Below are positions 6,542 through 15,716 of a stretch of DNA of 26,746 bases, piece by piece. This stretch comes from JBAZFF01 sp043815465 (lineage in GTDB: Bacteria > Patescibacteriota > Minisyncoccia > Minisyncoccales > RBG-13-42-11): positions 1-26,746 of the forward strand of contig JBDRIW010000029.1 of the NCBI GenBank assembly GCA_043815465.1, read 5' to 3'. Each line of letters begins with the position of its first letter. Position 1 is the stretch's first letter. The notes beneath the pieces were generated by a model. The model ran no database searches. It worked only from the letters and a program-made list of their open reading frames with translations, and had not been told where the DNA came from. A program made the translations under genes and the position numbers.

Positions 6542-8456
6542 AAATATTGAACCCCATGAAGTGATTCTTGATTCTTTGGCGCAAAAGAAAGAAGAGGAAA
6601 TTGGAATTACCGGTAGAAGGTTTGAAGTCCCTATTTTAAGAAGAATTCTTCAAGCTTTTTTCTTTTTTTGTGTTTTAGTTATGCTTATTCTTTTTGGAAA
6701 GACACTTCAATTACAAGTTGTAGATGGAGAATATTTTGTCCAAAAGGCAAACGAAAATAATTTTATTATTAGTAGAATACAAGCAGAAAGGGGAGTTATA
6801 TATGATAGAGACATGGAGCAGTTAGTTTATAATGGCTCTAGTTTTGATTTGGTTTTTTATAAGAGTTTTTTACCAACAGATGAAGGTGAATTCGATAGAT
6901 TATTAAAAGAAGTTTCTGAAATAACTAAAAAAACTTTAGAAGAGATGAAGGTTATAATAGAAGAAACTTCTGGGCAAGAAGTATTATTATTTGAAAATTT
7001 AGATCATCAAAATCTTATTTTAGCTGAAACAAAAATAAGAGATTTGGATGGGTTTTCTATTAAAAATAATACTGTGAGAGAATATCTAGAAGGAAGTATT
7101 TTTTCTCACGTTATAGGATATACAGGAAAGATAAAAAAAGATGAGTTTGATGCAGCTAGAGAATATTATTCTATTACTGATTATATAGGAAGATCTGGTT
7201 TGGAAAAATATTATGAAGAAAGTTTAAGAAAAAACTCGGGAGAACTTATAAAAGAAAGAGATGCTTTGGGAAATGTTTTATCTCAGGAAATTACTTCTCA
7301 GCCTCAATCTGGAAATAGCTTGGTTTTATGGTTAGATGCTGGCTTGCAAAGGAAAATAGCTTCTGAAATGGAAGCTACGCTAAAAAGGATTGGTAGCAAA
7401 AAAGCTGTGGGAATAGCAATGGACCCACAAACAGGAGGTATTTTAGCTTTAGTTTCTTTTTCTAATTTTGATAATAATCTTTTTCAAAAAGGAGCAGACC
7501 CTAAAGCTCTACAGAATCTTTTAAACGATAATGCTAAATTAGAACCATTATTTAATAGAGCTATATCGGGAAAATATCCTGCTGGTTCTACAATAAAACC
7601 ATTAATTGCGGCAGCTGCTTTAGAGGAAGATATAATATCTCCAACTAAAAATTTATATTGTAGTGGAGATATCACGATTGCTAATGAATATAATCCAGAG
7701 ATAAAATATAAATTTACAGATCTTCATAATCATGGTTGGGTTGATCTTAAAAAAGCTCTTGCTGAATCTTGTAATGTTTATTTTTATACTATCGGAGGGG
7801 GATATGGAAACCAAGAGGGCTTGGGACCTACTAGAATAAAAGAGTATTTAGAATTATTTGGATGGAATGAAAAAACAGGCATAGATCTTCCTGGAGAAAT
7901 ATCTGGGTTTTTACCTGATAAAGAATGGAAAAGCGAAGTTTTAAAAGAAGGATGGTGGGATGGAGATACTTACAATTATTCAATAGGTCAGGGTTATGTT
8001 TTAATAACACCCATAGAAGTTATTAATTCTTACGCCTCTATTGCTAATGGTGGAACATTATATAAACCTCAAGTAGTGAAACAGATTTTAGATGTTTCTG
8101 GAATTATCCCTAAAGTTGTAGAAGAAATAGAACCTCAAATTATTAAAAATAATTTCATAAGTCAGGATAGTTTAAATATAGTTAGAGAAGGGATGAAACA
8201 AGCCGTTACTGGAGAAAATAGTCCTCAAGCAACAGCTTTGGATTTAAATTATCTTCCAGTAACAGCAGCAGCAAAAACAGGAACAGCTGAAACCTATAAA
8301 GAAGGATATTATCATAATTGGATTACAGCCTTTGCTCCTTATGATAATCCAGAAATAGTCTTAATGATAATGATAGAGGATGTAAAAGGTGTTCAAAGAG
8401 CTGTAACACCTCTAGCTTATGATATTTTAAATTGGTATTTTTCAGAGGAAAATTAG
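6510..8456 (+). CDS. mrdA: Penicillin-binding protein 2 (elongation transpeptidase)
   Basis: This class B penicillin-binding protein cross-links peptidoglycan stems during cell elongation. The 648-residue protein has a cytoplasmic basic tail, one membrane helix (about 46-66), a PBP-dimer domain (RGVIYDRD, 94-101; later SHVIGYTGKI) and a transpeptidase domain. The active-site motifs are intact: S360-T-I-K363 with nucleophile Ser360, S420-C-N422, and K589-T-G591. Family signatures around the second motif (WVDLKKALAESCNVYFY) and GIDLPGE fit the PBP2/MrdA branch better than FtsI, as does the position behind mreCD. The start at 6510 overlaps mreD by 32 nt; no better downstream start precedes the TM helix. 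rodA is not in the window. Confidence 0.93.
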   Translation: MFKFRSSNKFENIEPHEVILDSLAQKKEEEIGITGRRFEVPILRRILQAFFFFCVLVMLILFGKTLQLQVVDGEYFVQKANENNFIISRIQAERGVIYDRDMEQLVYNGSSFDLVFYKSFLPTDEGEFDRLLKEVSEITKKTLEEMKVIIEETSGQEVLLFENLDHQNLILAETKIRDLDGFSIKNNTVREYLEGSIFSHVIGYTGKIKKDEFDAAREYYSITDYIGRSGLEKYYEESLRKNSGELIKERDALGNVLSQEITSQPQSGNSLVLWLDAGLQRKIASEMEATLKRIGSKKAVGIAMDPQTGGILALVSFSNFDNNLFQKGADPKALQNLLNDNAKLEPLFNRAISGKYPAGSTIKPLIAAAALEEDIISPTKNLYCSGDITIANEYNPEIKYKFTDLHNHGWVDLKKALAESCNVYFYTIGGGYGNQEGLGPTRIKEYLELFGWNEKTGIDLPGEISGFLPDKEWKSEVLKEGWWDGDTYNYSIGQGYVLITPIEVINSYASIANGGTLYKPQVVKQILDVSGIIPKVVEEIEPQIIKNNFISQDSLNIVREGMKQAVTGENSPQATALDLNYLPVTAAAKTGTAETYKEGYYHNWITAFAPYDNPEIVLMIMIEDVKGVQRAVTPLAYDILNWYFSEEN

Positions 8457-8457
8457 C

Positions 8458-8486
8458 TTGAAAATATGCTAATTTGGAGTTAAACT
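8458..8486 (+). promoter_or_regulatory. Promoter of lysS, predicted leaderless or nearly so
   Basis: TTGAAA (8458-8463), a 17-nt spacer and TAAACT (8481-8486). The -10 ends 7 nt before the ATG at 8494, so transcription should begin at or one base before the start codon. The -35 overlaps the mrdA stop region. Confidence 0.5.
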
Positions 8487-8493
8487 TATATAT

Positions 8494-9957
8494 ATGAAAA
8501 CGATTAAAGAAATAAGAAAAAATAGACTAAAAAAGATTGATAGAGTAGTTAACGTGCAGGGAACAGCTTATCCCGAGAAGACCAAAAGAACTCATCAAAT
8601 AAAGGAGGCTTTATCTGGTTTTACTTTACTATCTAAATCTAAAAAAGAGATTGTTTTAGTTGGGAGAATGAGATCCCTGAGAGGACACGGAGGATCTACT
8701 TTTTTAGATATAGAAGATGGAACAGGTAAAATTCAAGCCTTTTTGAAAAGGGACGGAGTTGGAGAAAAAAAATATGATTTCTTCCTAGATGTTTTTGATG
8801 TGGGAGATTTTTTAGAATTAAGAGGAACATTCTTTACTACTAAAAAGGGGCAAAAAACTTTAGAAGTTGCAGATTATAAATTATTATCAAAAAGTTTATT
8901 ACCATTACCGGAAAAATGGCATGGGTTACAAGACACAGAAGAAAGATTTAGAAAGAGATATTTGGATTTAATCTTTAACGAAGAGGTTAAAAATAACTTT
9001 AAAACACGTTCTAAGATAATAACAGAGATAAGGTCTTTTATGGATAAGAAAGGATTTTTAGAAGTGGAAACTCCTACTATGCAGCCTATTTACGGTGGAG
9101 CTTCAGCAAAACCATTTAAAACTCATTTAAATGCTCTTGATATGAATTTATATTTACGTATTGCCCCTGAATTATATCTTAAAAGATTATTGGTTGGTGG
9201 AATGGAAAAAGTTTATGAGATTGGTAAATGTTTTCGTAATGAAGGTATGGATAGGTCTCATAATCCAGAATATACACATTTTGAATTTTATTGGGCCTAT
9301 TCAGATCATAAAGATTTAATGGATTTTACTGAAGAAATGCTTGAGACGGTGGTAAAAAAAATATTTGGCAAATTAGAGGTTGAATATGAAGGAAAGAAGA
9401 TTGACTTTAAGGCTCCTTGGCCACGAATTGAATTTGATAAGTTTTTAAAGAAAGAAACTAAGATTGATTTTTATGAGATAAATGAAGCTGCTATTAAAAA
9501 AGAAGCTAAAAAACTTGGGGTCAAAGTAGATAAAGGGGATGGAAAAGTGGAAATAGCTGATAAGATTTTTAAAAAATATTGTCAGCCTAAAATTTGGAAT
9601 CCAACTTTTATTATTCATCATCCTTTAGAATCTAAACCTTTAGCTAAATCTCTTGAAAAAGAGCCTAAAAAATCAGCCAATCTACAATTAATAGTTGCTA
9701 ATTGGGAATTGATTAATGCTTATTCTGAGCTTAATGATCCTGTTGAACAGAAAAAAAGATTTGAAATCCAAGAAAAATTATTTAAAACTGGGTTAGAAGA
9801 TGCTCAAAGAATAGATGAAGATTATGTTGAGGCCTTAGAATATGGAATGCCACCTGCAGGAGGATTCGGTATGGGCATAGATAGATTTGTTAGTCTATTA
9901 ACCAATTCTCATTCTTTGAGGGATATTATCCTTTTTCCAACAATGAAAAATAAATAA
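8494..9957 (+). CDS. lysS: Lysyl-tRNA synthetase, class II
   Basis: LysS charges tRNA-Lys with lysine using ATP. The 487-residue protein (usual length about 500) has an N-terminal OB-fold anticodon-binding domain (about 50-135, with GRMRSLRGHGGSTFLDIEDG) and a class II catalytic core. Motif 1 is near 180-195, motif 2 near 223-264 (RIAPELYLK, then FRNEGMDRSHNPEYTHFE), and motif 3 near 456-464 (GGFGMGIDR). It is followed after 7 nt by serS. Lys-tRNA made here could in principle also feed the FemX-type enzymes encoded downstream; that is inference from proximity only. Confidence 0.96.
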   Translation: MKTIKEIRKNRLKKIDRVVNVQGTAYPEKTKRTHQIKEALSGFTLLSKSKKEIVLVGRMRSLRGHGGSTFLDIEDGTGKIQAFLKRDGVGEKKYDFFLDVFDVGDFLELRGTFFTTKKGQKTLEVADYKLLSKSLLPLPEKWHGLQDTEERFRKRYLDLIFNEEVKNNFKTRSKIITEIRSFMDKKGFLEVETPTMQPIYGGASAKPFKTHLNALDMNLYLRIAPELYLKRLLVGGMEKVYEIGKCFRNEGMDRSHNPEYTHFEFYWAYSDHKDLMDFTEEMLETVVKKIFGKLEVEYEGKKIDFKAPWPRIEFDKFLKKETKIDFYEINEAAIKKEAKKLGVKVDKGDGKVEIADKIFKKYCQPKIWNPTFIIHHPLESKPLAKSLEKEPKKSANLQLIVANWELINAYSELNDPVEQKKRFEIQEKLFKTGLEDAQRIDEDYVEALEYGMPPAGGFGMGIDRFVSLLTNSHSLRDIILFPTMKNK

Positions 9958-9964
9958 TAATTAT

Positions 9965-11227
9965 ATGTTAGATATTAAATTTATTCGTCAAAATCCAAAA
10001 GAAGTTAAAGATGGTGCCAAGAAAAAAGGAATTGATATTGATATTGGTAATCTTTTAGATATTGATAAGAGAAGAAGAGAGGGGATACAAGCCCTAGAAG
10101 ATATGAGAGCAAAAAAGAATGAAGCTTCTAAAGAAATAGTTTTATCTAAAGACGAAAATGAAAAGAAGAGAATAATTATGAAGATGAAAGAGTTAGATTC
10201 TAATAATGATAAATTAGATGAGAAGGTAAAAAGTTTAGATGAAGAGTTTAATAAAATAATGTTGGAAATACCTAATCTCCCTTTAGAAAATGTTCCTGTT
10301 GGAAAAGACGAAACAGAAAATATTGTTATTGAAACAGTTGGGACTAAGCCAAAGTTTGACTTTATACCAAAAGATTATATGGAATTAGGAGAAGCTCTTG
10401 ATTTAATAGATGTTAAAAGAGCAGCTAAGACCTCTGGTAGTAGATTTGGATTTTTAAAAGGAAAATTAGTTTTAATGGAATTTGCTTTGATTAATCTAGT
10501 ATTTGATAAATTACTCAAGAAAGGATTTACGCCTATTATTCCTCCTGTAATGTTAAAGCCTAAGATTGCAGAAGGAATGGGTTATTTAGAACAAAAAGAT
10601 GATGAAGAGGCTTATTATTTACCCAAAGATGATTTATATCTTATCGGTACATCAGAACAGTCTTTGGGTGGTATGCACTCAGGAGATATTTTTGAGGCTA
10701 AAGAATTACCTAAAAGATATGTTGGTTTCTCAACTTGTTTTAGGAGAGAGGCAGGATCTTATGGGAAGGACACAAAAGGTATTTTAAGAGTTCATCAATT
10801 TGATAAATTGGAAATGTTTAGTTTTACAGAACCAAAAGATTCTGTAAAAGAACATAAGTTTCTTTTAGAAATGGAAAAAGAGTTAATGAAAGAATTAAAT
10901 ATTCCTTTTCATGTTCTTAGAATAGCTAGTGGAGATTTAGGTATTCCAGCAGCAGAAAAGTATGATATAGAGGCTTGGATTCCTCTAGAGAATAAATATA
11001 GAGAAACTCATTCAACTTCTAATTGTACTGATTTTCAAGCCAGAAGACTTAATATTAGATATAAGGAAAAGGATGGAAAACTTAATTTTGTCCATACCTT
11101 GAATGGTACAGCTTTTGCTATAGGAAGAATATTGATTGCTATTATTGAAAACTATCAACAAAAAGATGGAAGCGTTAAAGTTCCTAAAGCTTTACATAAA
11201 TATTTAGATTTTAAAGAGATTAAATAA
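9965..11227 (+). CDS. serS: Seryl-tRNA synthetase
   Basis: SerS charges tRNA-Ser. The 420-residue protein has the diagnostic N-terminal long antiparallel coiled coil (about 30-105) that grips the tRNA-Ser variable arm, and then a class II core. Visible parts are the GTSEQSL serine-site segment (228-234), motif 2 FRREAGSYGKDTKGILRVHQF split over 259-279, and motif 3 NGTAFAIGRILIAIIEN (380-396). Length and domain order are normal. It lies 7 nt after lysS and is certainly co-transcribed. No Shine-Dalgarno is visible before ATG 9965. Confidence 0.96.
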   Translation: MLDIKFIRQNPKEVKDGAKKKGIDIDIGNLLDIDKRRREGIQALEDMRAKKNEASKEIVLSKDENEKKRIIMKMKELDSNNDKLDEKVKSLDEEFNKIMLEIPNLPLENVPVGKDETENIVIETVGTKPKFDFIPKDYMELGEALDLIDVKRAAKTSGSRFGFLKGKLVLMEFALINLVFDKLLKKGFTPIIPPVMLKPKIAEGMGYLEQKDDEEAYYLPKDDLYLIGTSEQSLGGMHSGDIFEAKELPKRYVGFSTCFRREAGSYGKDTKGILRVHQFDKLEMFSFTEPKDSVKEHKFLLEMEKELMKELNIPFHVLRIASGDLGIPAAEKYDIEAWIPLENKYRETHSTSNCTDFQARRLNIRYKEKDGKLNFVHTLNGTAFAIGRILIAIIENYQQKDGSVKVPKALHKYLDFKEIK

Positions 11228-11270
11228 TGAGCCTTGTTTTTATAAGATTCTTATTCTTTTTCTGATTTGC

Positions 11271-12059
11271 ATGAGAGAAGAAACAATATCAATAAAAGGA
11301 TTAAAAGTAAATTATAAAATTGCAGGAAGGGGTCCTGCGATTTTAGTTTTACATGGATGGGGAGGATCTTCTGATTCTTGGGTAAAAGTTCAAGAGAGAT
11401 TATCTAACCAAAAATATACTGTTTTAGTATTAGACTTTCCTGGATTTGGTAAAAGTGTTTCTCCTAGTAGTCCTTGGTCCGTCGGAGATTATATGGAATT
11501 TTTATATTTTTTTATAAAGGAGATCTCAAAGAAAGAAAAAGGTTTTGGTTCATCTTTTTTCTTATTAGGACATTCTTTTGGTGGGAGAGTATCTATTAAA
11601 TTTTCTTTAAAATATCCTGAAATGGTTAAAAAATTAATTTTATGTGATTCAGCAGGAATAAGACAAACACATGATTTAAAGGGATTTTTAATTTTTTTAA
11701 CTGCTAAAATAGGAAATGCTCTTCTTGCACCTAAAATAATGGTTAGATTTAAAGACAGCGTTAGGAGTTCTTTTTATAAATTAATAAGAAATAGAGATTA
11801 TGTTAAAGCTAAAGGTGTCATGAAAGAGACTATGCAAAAAGTTATAGAAGAGAATTTATTATCCCAATTAAAGGATATTGGTCATGAAACTTTAATTATT
11901 TGGGGGAGTAAAGACAAAATGGTTCCATTGAAATATGGACATGTGTTTAATGACAAGATAAGAGGATCGCAGTTAAAAATTATAAATGGAGTAGGGCATA
12001 GTCCTCATTTAGAATCTCCTGAAAAACTTTCTAAGTTAATTAGTAATTTTTTTAAATAA
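11271..12059 (+). CDS. Alpha/beta-fold hydrolase
   Basis: The 262-residue cytosolic protein has a classic alpha/beta-hydrolase plan: an oxyanion-hole HGWGG (28-32), DFPGFGKS (55-62), the nucleophile elbow G100-H-S102-F-G, the acid Asp215 in WGSKDKMVP, and His243 in GVGHSPH. The triad Ser102-Asp215-His243 is therefore intact. A cap region of about 75 residues lies between the strand after LILCDSAG and the acid. The substrate cannot be told from sequence; esterase, lipase and peptidase relatives all share this layout. It follows serS by 43 nt, with no clear promoter, and overlaps the next gene by 1 nt (TAATG), so it belongs to the wall operon. Confidence 0.85.
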   Translation: MREETISIKGLKVNYKIAGRGPAILVLHGWGGSSDSWVKVQERLSNQKYTVLVLDFPGFGKSVSPSSPWSVGDYMEFLYFFIKEISKKEKGFGSSFFLLGHSFGGRVSIKFSLKYPEMVKKLILCDSAGIRQTHDLKGFLIFLTAKIGNALLAPKIMVRFKDSVRSSFYKLIRNRDYVKAKGVMKETMQKVIEENLLSQLKDIGHETLIIWGSKDKMVPLKYGHVFNDKIRGSQLKIINGVGHSPHLESPEKLSKLISNFFK

Positions 12060-13024
12060 TGGAAATAGAATTTATTGAAAATTCAAAAAAAGATTATTGG
12101 AATAAATTTATTCTTGAGAACAAAGGAAATTTCCTTCAGTCTTTTGAGTGGGGAGAATTTCAAGAAAATCTTTCTAAAAAAGTTTGGAGAATTTTAGTAA
12201 AGAGGGGAGAAAAAATAGTTTTAGCTACTCAGGTAATTGAAGAAAAGATGAAGTTCAAAAGATATTTTTACATTCCTTATGGCCCAATTTTTTCTTCTGA
12301 AGCTGATGCAGAATCTTTAGAGTTTTTATTGAAAGAGATTAAAAAAATAGCGGCAAAAGAAGGAGCTGTTTTTTTAAGAATAGAACCTATTGTTGATCTT
12401 CCTAAAACCAATATTTCTTTAAAAGATTCAACTAAAAGATTACAGCCAGAAAAAACAATGTTAGTTGATTTGAGCAGGGGAGAAGAAGAATTACTTCAGG
12501 CTTTTGAAAAAAGAACTAGATATAATATAAAATTAGCAGAAAAGAAAGGAGTTAAAATTAATATTTTAAATAATTATTCCAAAGAATTTTATAGTCTTTT
12601 AAGTAAAACAAAGGAAAGGCAAGAGTTTAAATCTTACTCAGAATCTTATTACGAAAAACTTTTAAATATAGAAGGGAATGATTTCCAAACAAAAATATTT
12701 TTGGCTGAATTTGAAGGAAAGCCAATTGTAGCTACTTTAGCTTTATTCTTTGGAGATAAGGTCACAACCTTGCATACCGGGTTTAATTATGATTATAGAG
12801 CTATAAAAGCTCCATATTTTGTTCGTTGGAGTATAATATTAGAGGGGAAGAAATTGGGTAAAAAAGAGTGTGATTTTTGGGGGATAGATGATAAAAAATG
12901 GCCAGGAGTTACTCACCTAAAAAGAAGTTTTAATGGTAAGGAAATAAAATACGGGAAAGGAAAGGAAATGATTTTTAATTCTGGTTGGTATTTTTTATAT
13001 AATATATTAAGAAGAATATTATGA
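12059..13024 (+). CDS. FemX/FemAB-type aminoacyltransferase (first paralogue)
   Basis: FemABX proteins are double-GNAT-fold enzymes that move an amino acid from aminoacyl-tRNA onto the peptide stem of lipid II or its precursor, building the interpeptide bridge. The 321-residue protein shows the family's features: NFLQSFEWGEF near the N-terminus (about 24-34), KRTRYNIKLAEKKGV (about 149-163), and the C-terminal DFWGIDDKKWPGVTHLKRSF. There is no long coiled-coil arm, so it is FemX-sized rather than FemA/B. It is clearly paralogous to the gene at 15691. Overlaps with both neighbours (1 nt and 4 nt, ATGA) show translational coupling with the Mur ligase. Which amino acid it transfers is unknown. 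Confidence 0.88.
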   Translation: MEIEFIENSKKDYWNKFILENKGNFLQSFEWGEFQENLSKKVWRILVKRGEKIVLATQVIEEKMKFKRYFYIPYGPIFSSEADAESLEFLLKEIKKIAAKEGAVFLRIEPIVDLPKTNISLKDSTKRLQPEKTMLVDLSRGEEELLQAFEKRTRYNIKLAEKKGVKINILNNYSKEFYSLLSKTKERQEFKSYSESYYEKLLNIEGNDFQTKIFLAEFEGKPIVATLALFFGDKVTTLHTGFNYDYRAIKAPYFVRWSIILEGKKLGKKECDFWGIDDKKWPGVTHLKRSFNGKEIKYGKGKEMIFNSGWYFLYNILRRIL

Positions 13025-14469
13025 GTTATATATATTTATCCATTGTATTTTTTTGGGCTTTCCATATCTTACAAAGAGTTTTTTATTCTCTTTATATGTG
13101 GCAATTGAAAGAATATAGAATAGATAGATTTAGGGAAGAGATGACTAGGAATAAAAATATTATCTTTCCTGATATTGTTGTAATTTCTTTTTTATTTCTA
13201 TCTGTAGTTATGTTTAGAGAAATAGATCAGTGGTTTTTAAATGCTTTGTTCGTTTTTTATTTCTTAGTTGGATTAAAATCAATTTATGGATTAATGAAGA
13301 GAAGATGGAAATTTCCAGTCTTAACTAAAAAAATGATTTTATTAATAAGTTTAGTTTTTATTGTTTCAGTGTTTTTCTTTTATATTTTTTTAGATAGATT
13401 TCCAATAACAATAATAATTTTTGAAATATTAATTCCTATTTTATTATTTATAGTTGTTCTACTGTTGCAAATACCAACTTTTTTTACTAAGAGATATATT
13501 TTTCAATTAGCTAGAAAAAAAAGAGAAAGCTTTAAAGACTTAATAGTTATTGGAGTTACTGGCTCATATGGAAAAAGTTCTACCAAAGAATTTTTATATA
13601 CTATTCTTTCTGGTAAATACAATGTTTTAAAAACAGAAGGCAATATTAATACTGAAATAGGAATAGCTAATACTATTTTGTCTAAACTAACTGAAGAACA
13701 CCAAGTATTTATTTGCGAAATGGGAGCTTATAAGATAGGAGAAATCAAAAGGTCTTCTGCTATAGTTAATCCTAAAATAGGAGTTTTAACTGGTATAAAT
13801 CAGCAACACTTAGCTCTTTTTGGATCTCAAGAGAACATAATTAAGGGAAAATATGAGCTAATAGAGGCATTACCTTTAGATGGTATAGCTTTCTTTAACG
13901 TTAATAATGAATATTGTCGTAAGCTTTATGATAAAACTAATATTAAAAAAGAGACTTATGGAGAAAAAGCTGAAGCGCCAGGAGAAGAAAATATTTGGGG
14001 GGCTGTTGCTGTTGCTAAATATTTAGGGATGACAGAAGAAGAAATATCTAAAGGATTTGAAAAGATAAAAGATAGAATTGGAGGAATAAAATTTAAAGAA
14101 GGAATAAATGGCCTCACAGTTTTAGATGCTACTTATTCTGCTAATCCAGATGGAATATTAGCTCATCTAGAACATATAAAAAAACTTCCTGGAAAAAAGA
14201 TAATGATCATGCCTTGTTTAATTGAATTAGGAACAGCTTCCTCGAATGTTCATCAAAAGATTGGAGAGAAAACAAAAGGAGTTTGTGATTTATTAATAAT
14301 TACTAGTAAAGATTTTTATAATGATATTAAAAAAGGAAATCCAGAAGCAATATATATAAATAATGCTAACGAAATATTAAAAAAAATAAATGAAGTTTCT
14401 TCTTCGGGAGATGTTATTTTATTAGAAAGTAGAGTACCTGAAAAATTAAAGAAAATGTTAATAAAATGA
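13021..14469 (+). CDS. murF: Membrane-anchored MurF-like Mur ligase
   Basis: MurF joins D-Ala-D-Ala to the UDP-MurNAc tripeptide using ATP. The first ~165 of 482 residues are strongly hydrophobic, with about four or five membrane segments, and replace the usual UDP-substrate-binding N-terminal domain. The ATP-binding loop G181-S-Y-G-K-S-S-T188 follows, then the KTEGNINTEIG and FICEMGAYKIGEI signatures, GINQQHLALFGS, and a ligase C-terminal domain with DATYSANPDG. Between NVNNEY...YGEKAEAP and the NIWGAVAVAKYLG helix the central domain looks about 30-40 residues shorter than in ordinary MurF. It overlaps femX-1 and the aminotransferase gene by 4 nt each. The activity is probable from DATYSANPD; the exact substrate could differ, perhaps a lipid-linked one. 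Confidence 0.8.
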   Translation: MSYIYLSIVFFWAFHILQRVFYSLYMWQLKEYRIDRFREEMTRNKNIIFPDIVVISFLFLSVVMFREIDQWFLNALFVFYFLVGLKSIYGLMKRRWKFPVLTKKMILLISLVFIVSVFFFYIFLDRFPITIIIFEILIPILLFIVVLLLQIPTFFTKRYIFQLARKKRESFKDLIVIGVTGSYGKSSTKEFLYTILSGKYNVLKTEGNINTEIGIANTILSKLTEEHQVFICEMGAYKIGEIKRSSAIVNPKIGVLTGINQQHLALFGSQENIIKGKYELIEALPLDGIAFFNVNNEYCRKLYDKTNIKKETYGEKAEAPGEENIWGAVAVAKYLGMTEEEISKGFEKIKDRIGGIKFKEGINGLTVLDATYSANPDGILAHLEHIKKLPGKKIMIMPCLIELGTASSNVHQKIGEKTKGVCDLLIITSKDFYNDIKKGNPEAIYINNANEILKKINEVSSSGDVILLESRVPEKLKKMLIK

Positions 14470-15716
14470 ATTTAAAACCAATATCAATCTCTTTGTCACC
14501 CAACACAGAAAAAGATGATATCTTTCTCGCTTTTAAATTATTATTTAAACCTTGGTCTTGGGAAAAAGGAAATACTATTAGGGAATTAGAGAATAAGTTC
14601 AAAGAATATTTAGGAGTTAATCATGCTATTTCTTTTAATAGTGGAAGATCTGCTCTTTTAATTTTGTTAAAATCTTTAGAAATAGAAAAGGGGAGTGAGG
14701 TGTTACTTCAAGCTTTTACTTGTAATGCAGCTTCAAACCCTATCATGTGGGCAGGATTAAAACCAGTTTATGTTGATTGCAATAAAGATACTTTTAATAT
14801 TGATTTTGAAGACATAAAGAAAAAAACAAGTTCAAAGAGTAGAGTATTAATAGTCCAACATACTTTTGGATTATCAGCAGAAATGGATAAAATAGTTGAG
14901 TTTTGTGAGGAAAATAACTTAATTTTGATTGAAGATTGTGCGCATTCTTTAGGATCTACGTTTTCTGATAAAAAAGTAGGAACTTTTGGCAAAGCAGCTT
15001 ATTTTAGTTTTTCTAGAGATAAGATTATTTCTTCTGTTTATGGTGGAATGTTAGTTACTAATGATTCTATTTTAACTGAAAAAATATATGAAACTTATAA
15101 AGATATAAAATTTCCTACGTTTTTTTGGATAAAACAACAACTGTTACATCCTGTTTTTATGAATATTTTAATTATTCCTACCTATAAAAGGTTAGGCAAA
15201 TATTTATTAGTTTTATTTCAAAAATTAAACTTATTATCTAAGGCAGTTCATATAAAAGAAAAAAAGGGAGAGCTTCCTGGATATTTTCCAAAACGTCTTC
15301 CTAATGCTTTAGCTATTCTAGCTTTAAATCAATTTAATAAATTAGAAAAGTTTAATGCTCATAGAAAAATAATAGCTCAATTTTATAGAAATAATTTAGA
15401 AGAAACTTCTTTTACGGTTCCTGTTTCCAATAGCCAAATTTATTTAAGATTTACTTTAAAACATTCTAAAGCGCACGAGATTATAAAATATTTTTGGAAG
15501 AAGAATATTTTAATAGGAGATTGGTATACGAGCCCCTTAGCTCCAAAAGATACTAATTTAGAAAAATTACAGTATCAATTAGGATCTTGTCCTAATGCAG
15601 AGAATATATCAAAGACCACTTTTAATCTTCCTACTCATATTAATGTATCAGAGAAAGAAGCAGAAAAAATAATTAGTTTATTAAAGAAATATGAAAGTAA
15701 TAGATATACAGAATAA
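14466..15716 (+). CDS. DegT/DnrJ/EryC1/StrS-family PLP aminotransferase
   Basis: The family forms amino sugars from nucleotide-linked keto-sugars, with PLP on a lysine and Glu or Gln as donor. The 416-residue protein shows FNSGRSALLILLKSL (57-71; PLP phosphate cup), QAFTCNAASNPIMWAG (82-97), the PLP ring-pairing Asp157 in EDCAHSLGS, and the Schiff-base lysine Lys186 in FSFSRDKIISSVYGGML. The usual GPTKxL context of that lysine is changed to SRDKII. The region 215-275 is hydrophobic and longer than in typical sugar aminotransferases. Its position between the Mur ligase and a second FemX gene suggests a wall or surface-glycan role. The substrate is unknown. Confidence 0.85.
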   Translation: MNLKPISISLSPNTEKDDIFLAFKLLFKPWSWEKGNTIRELENKFKEYLGVNHAISFNSGRSALLILLKSLEIEKGSEVLLQAFTCNAASNPIMWAGLKPVYVDCNKDTFNIDFEDIKKKTSSKSRVLIVQHTFGLSAEMDKIVEFCEENNLILIEDCAHSLGSTFSDKKVGTFGKAAYFSFSRDKIISSVYGGMLVTNDSILTEKIYETYKDIKFPTFFWIKQQLLHPVFMNILIIPTYKRLGKYLLVLFQKLNLLSKAVHIKEKKGELPGYFPKRLPNALAILALNQFNKLEKFNAHRKIIAQFYRNNLEETSFTVPVSNSQIYLRFTLKHSKAHEIIKYFWKKNILIGDWYTSPLAPKDTNLEKLQYQLGSCPNAENISKTTFNLPTHINVSEKEAEKIISLLKKYESNRYTE

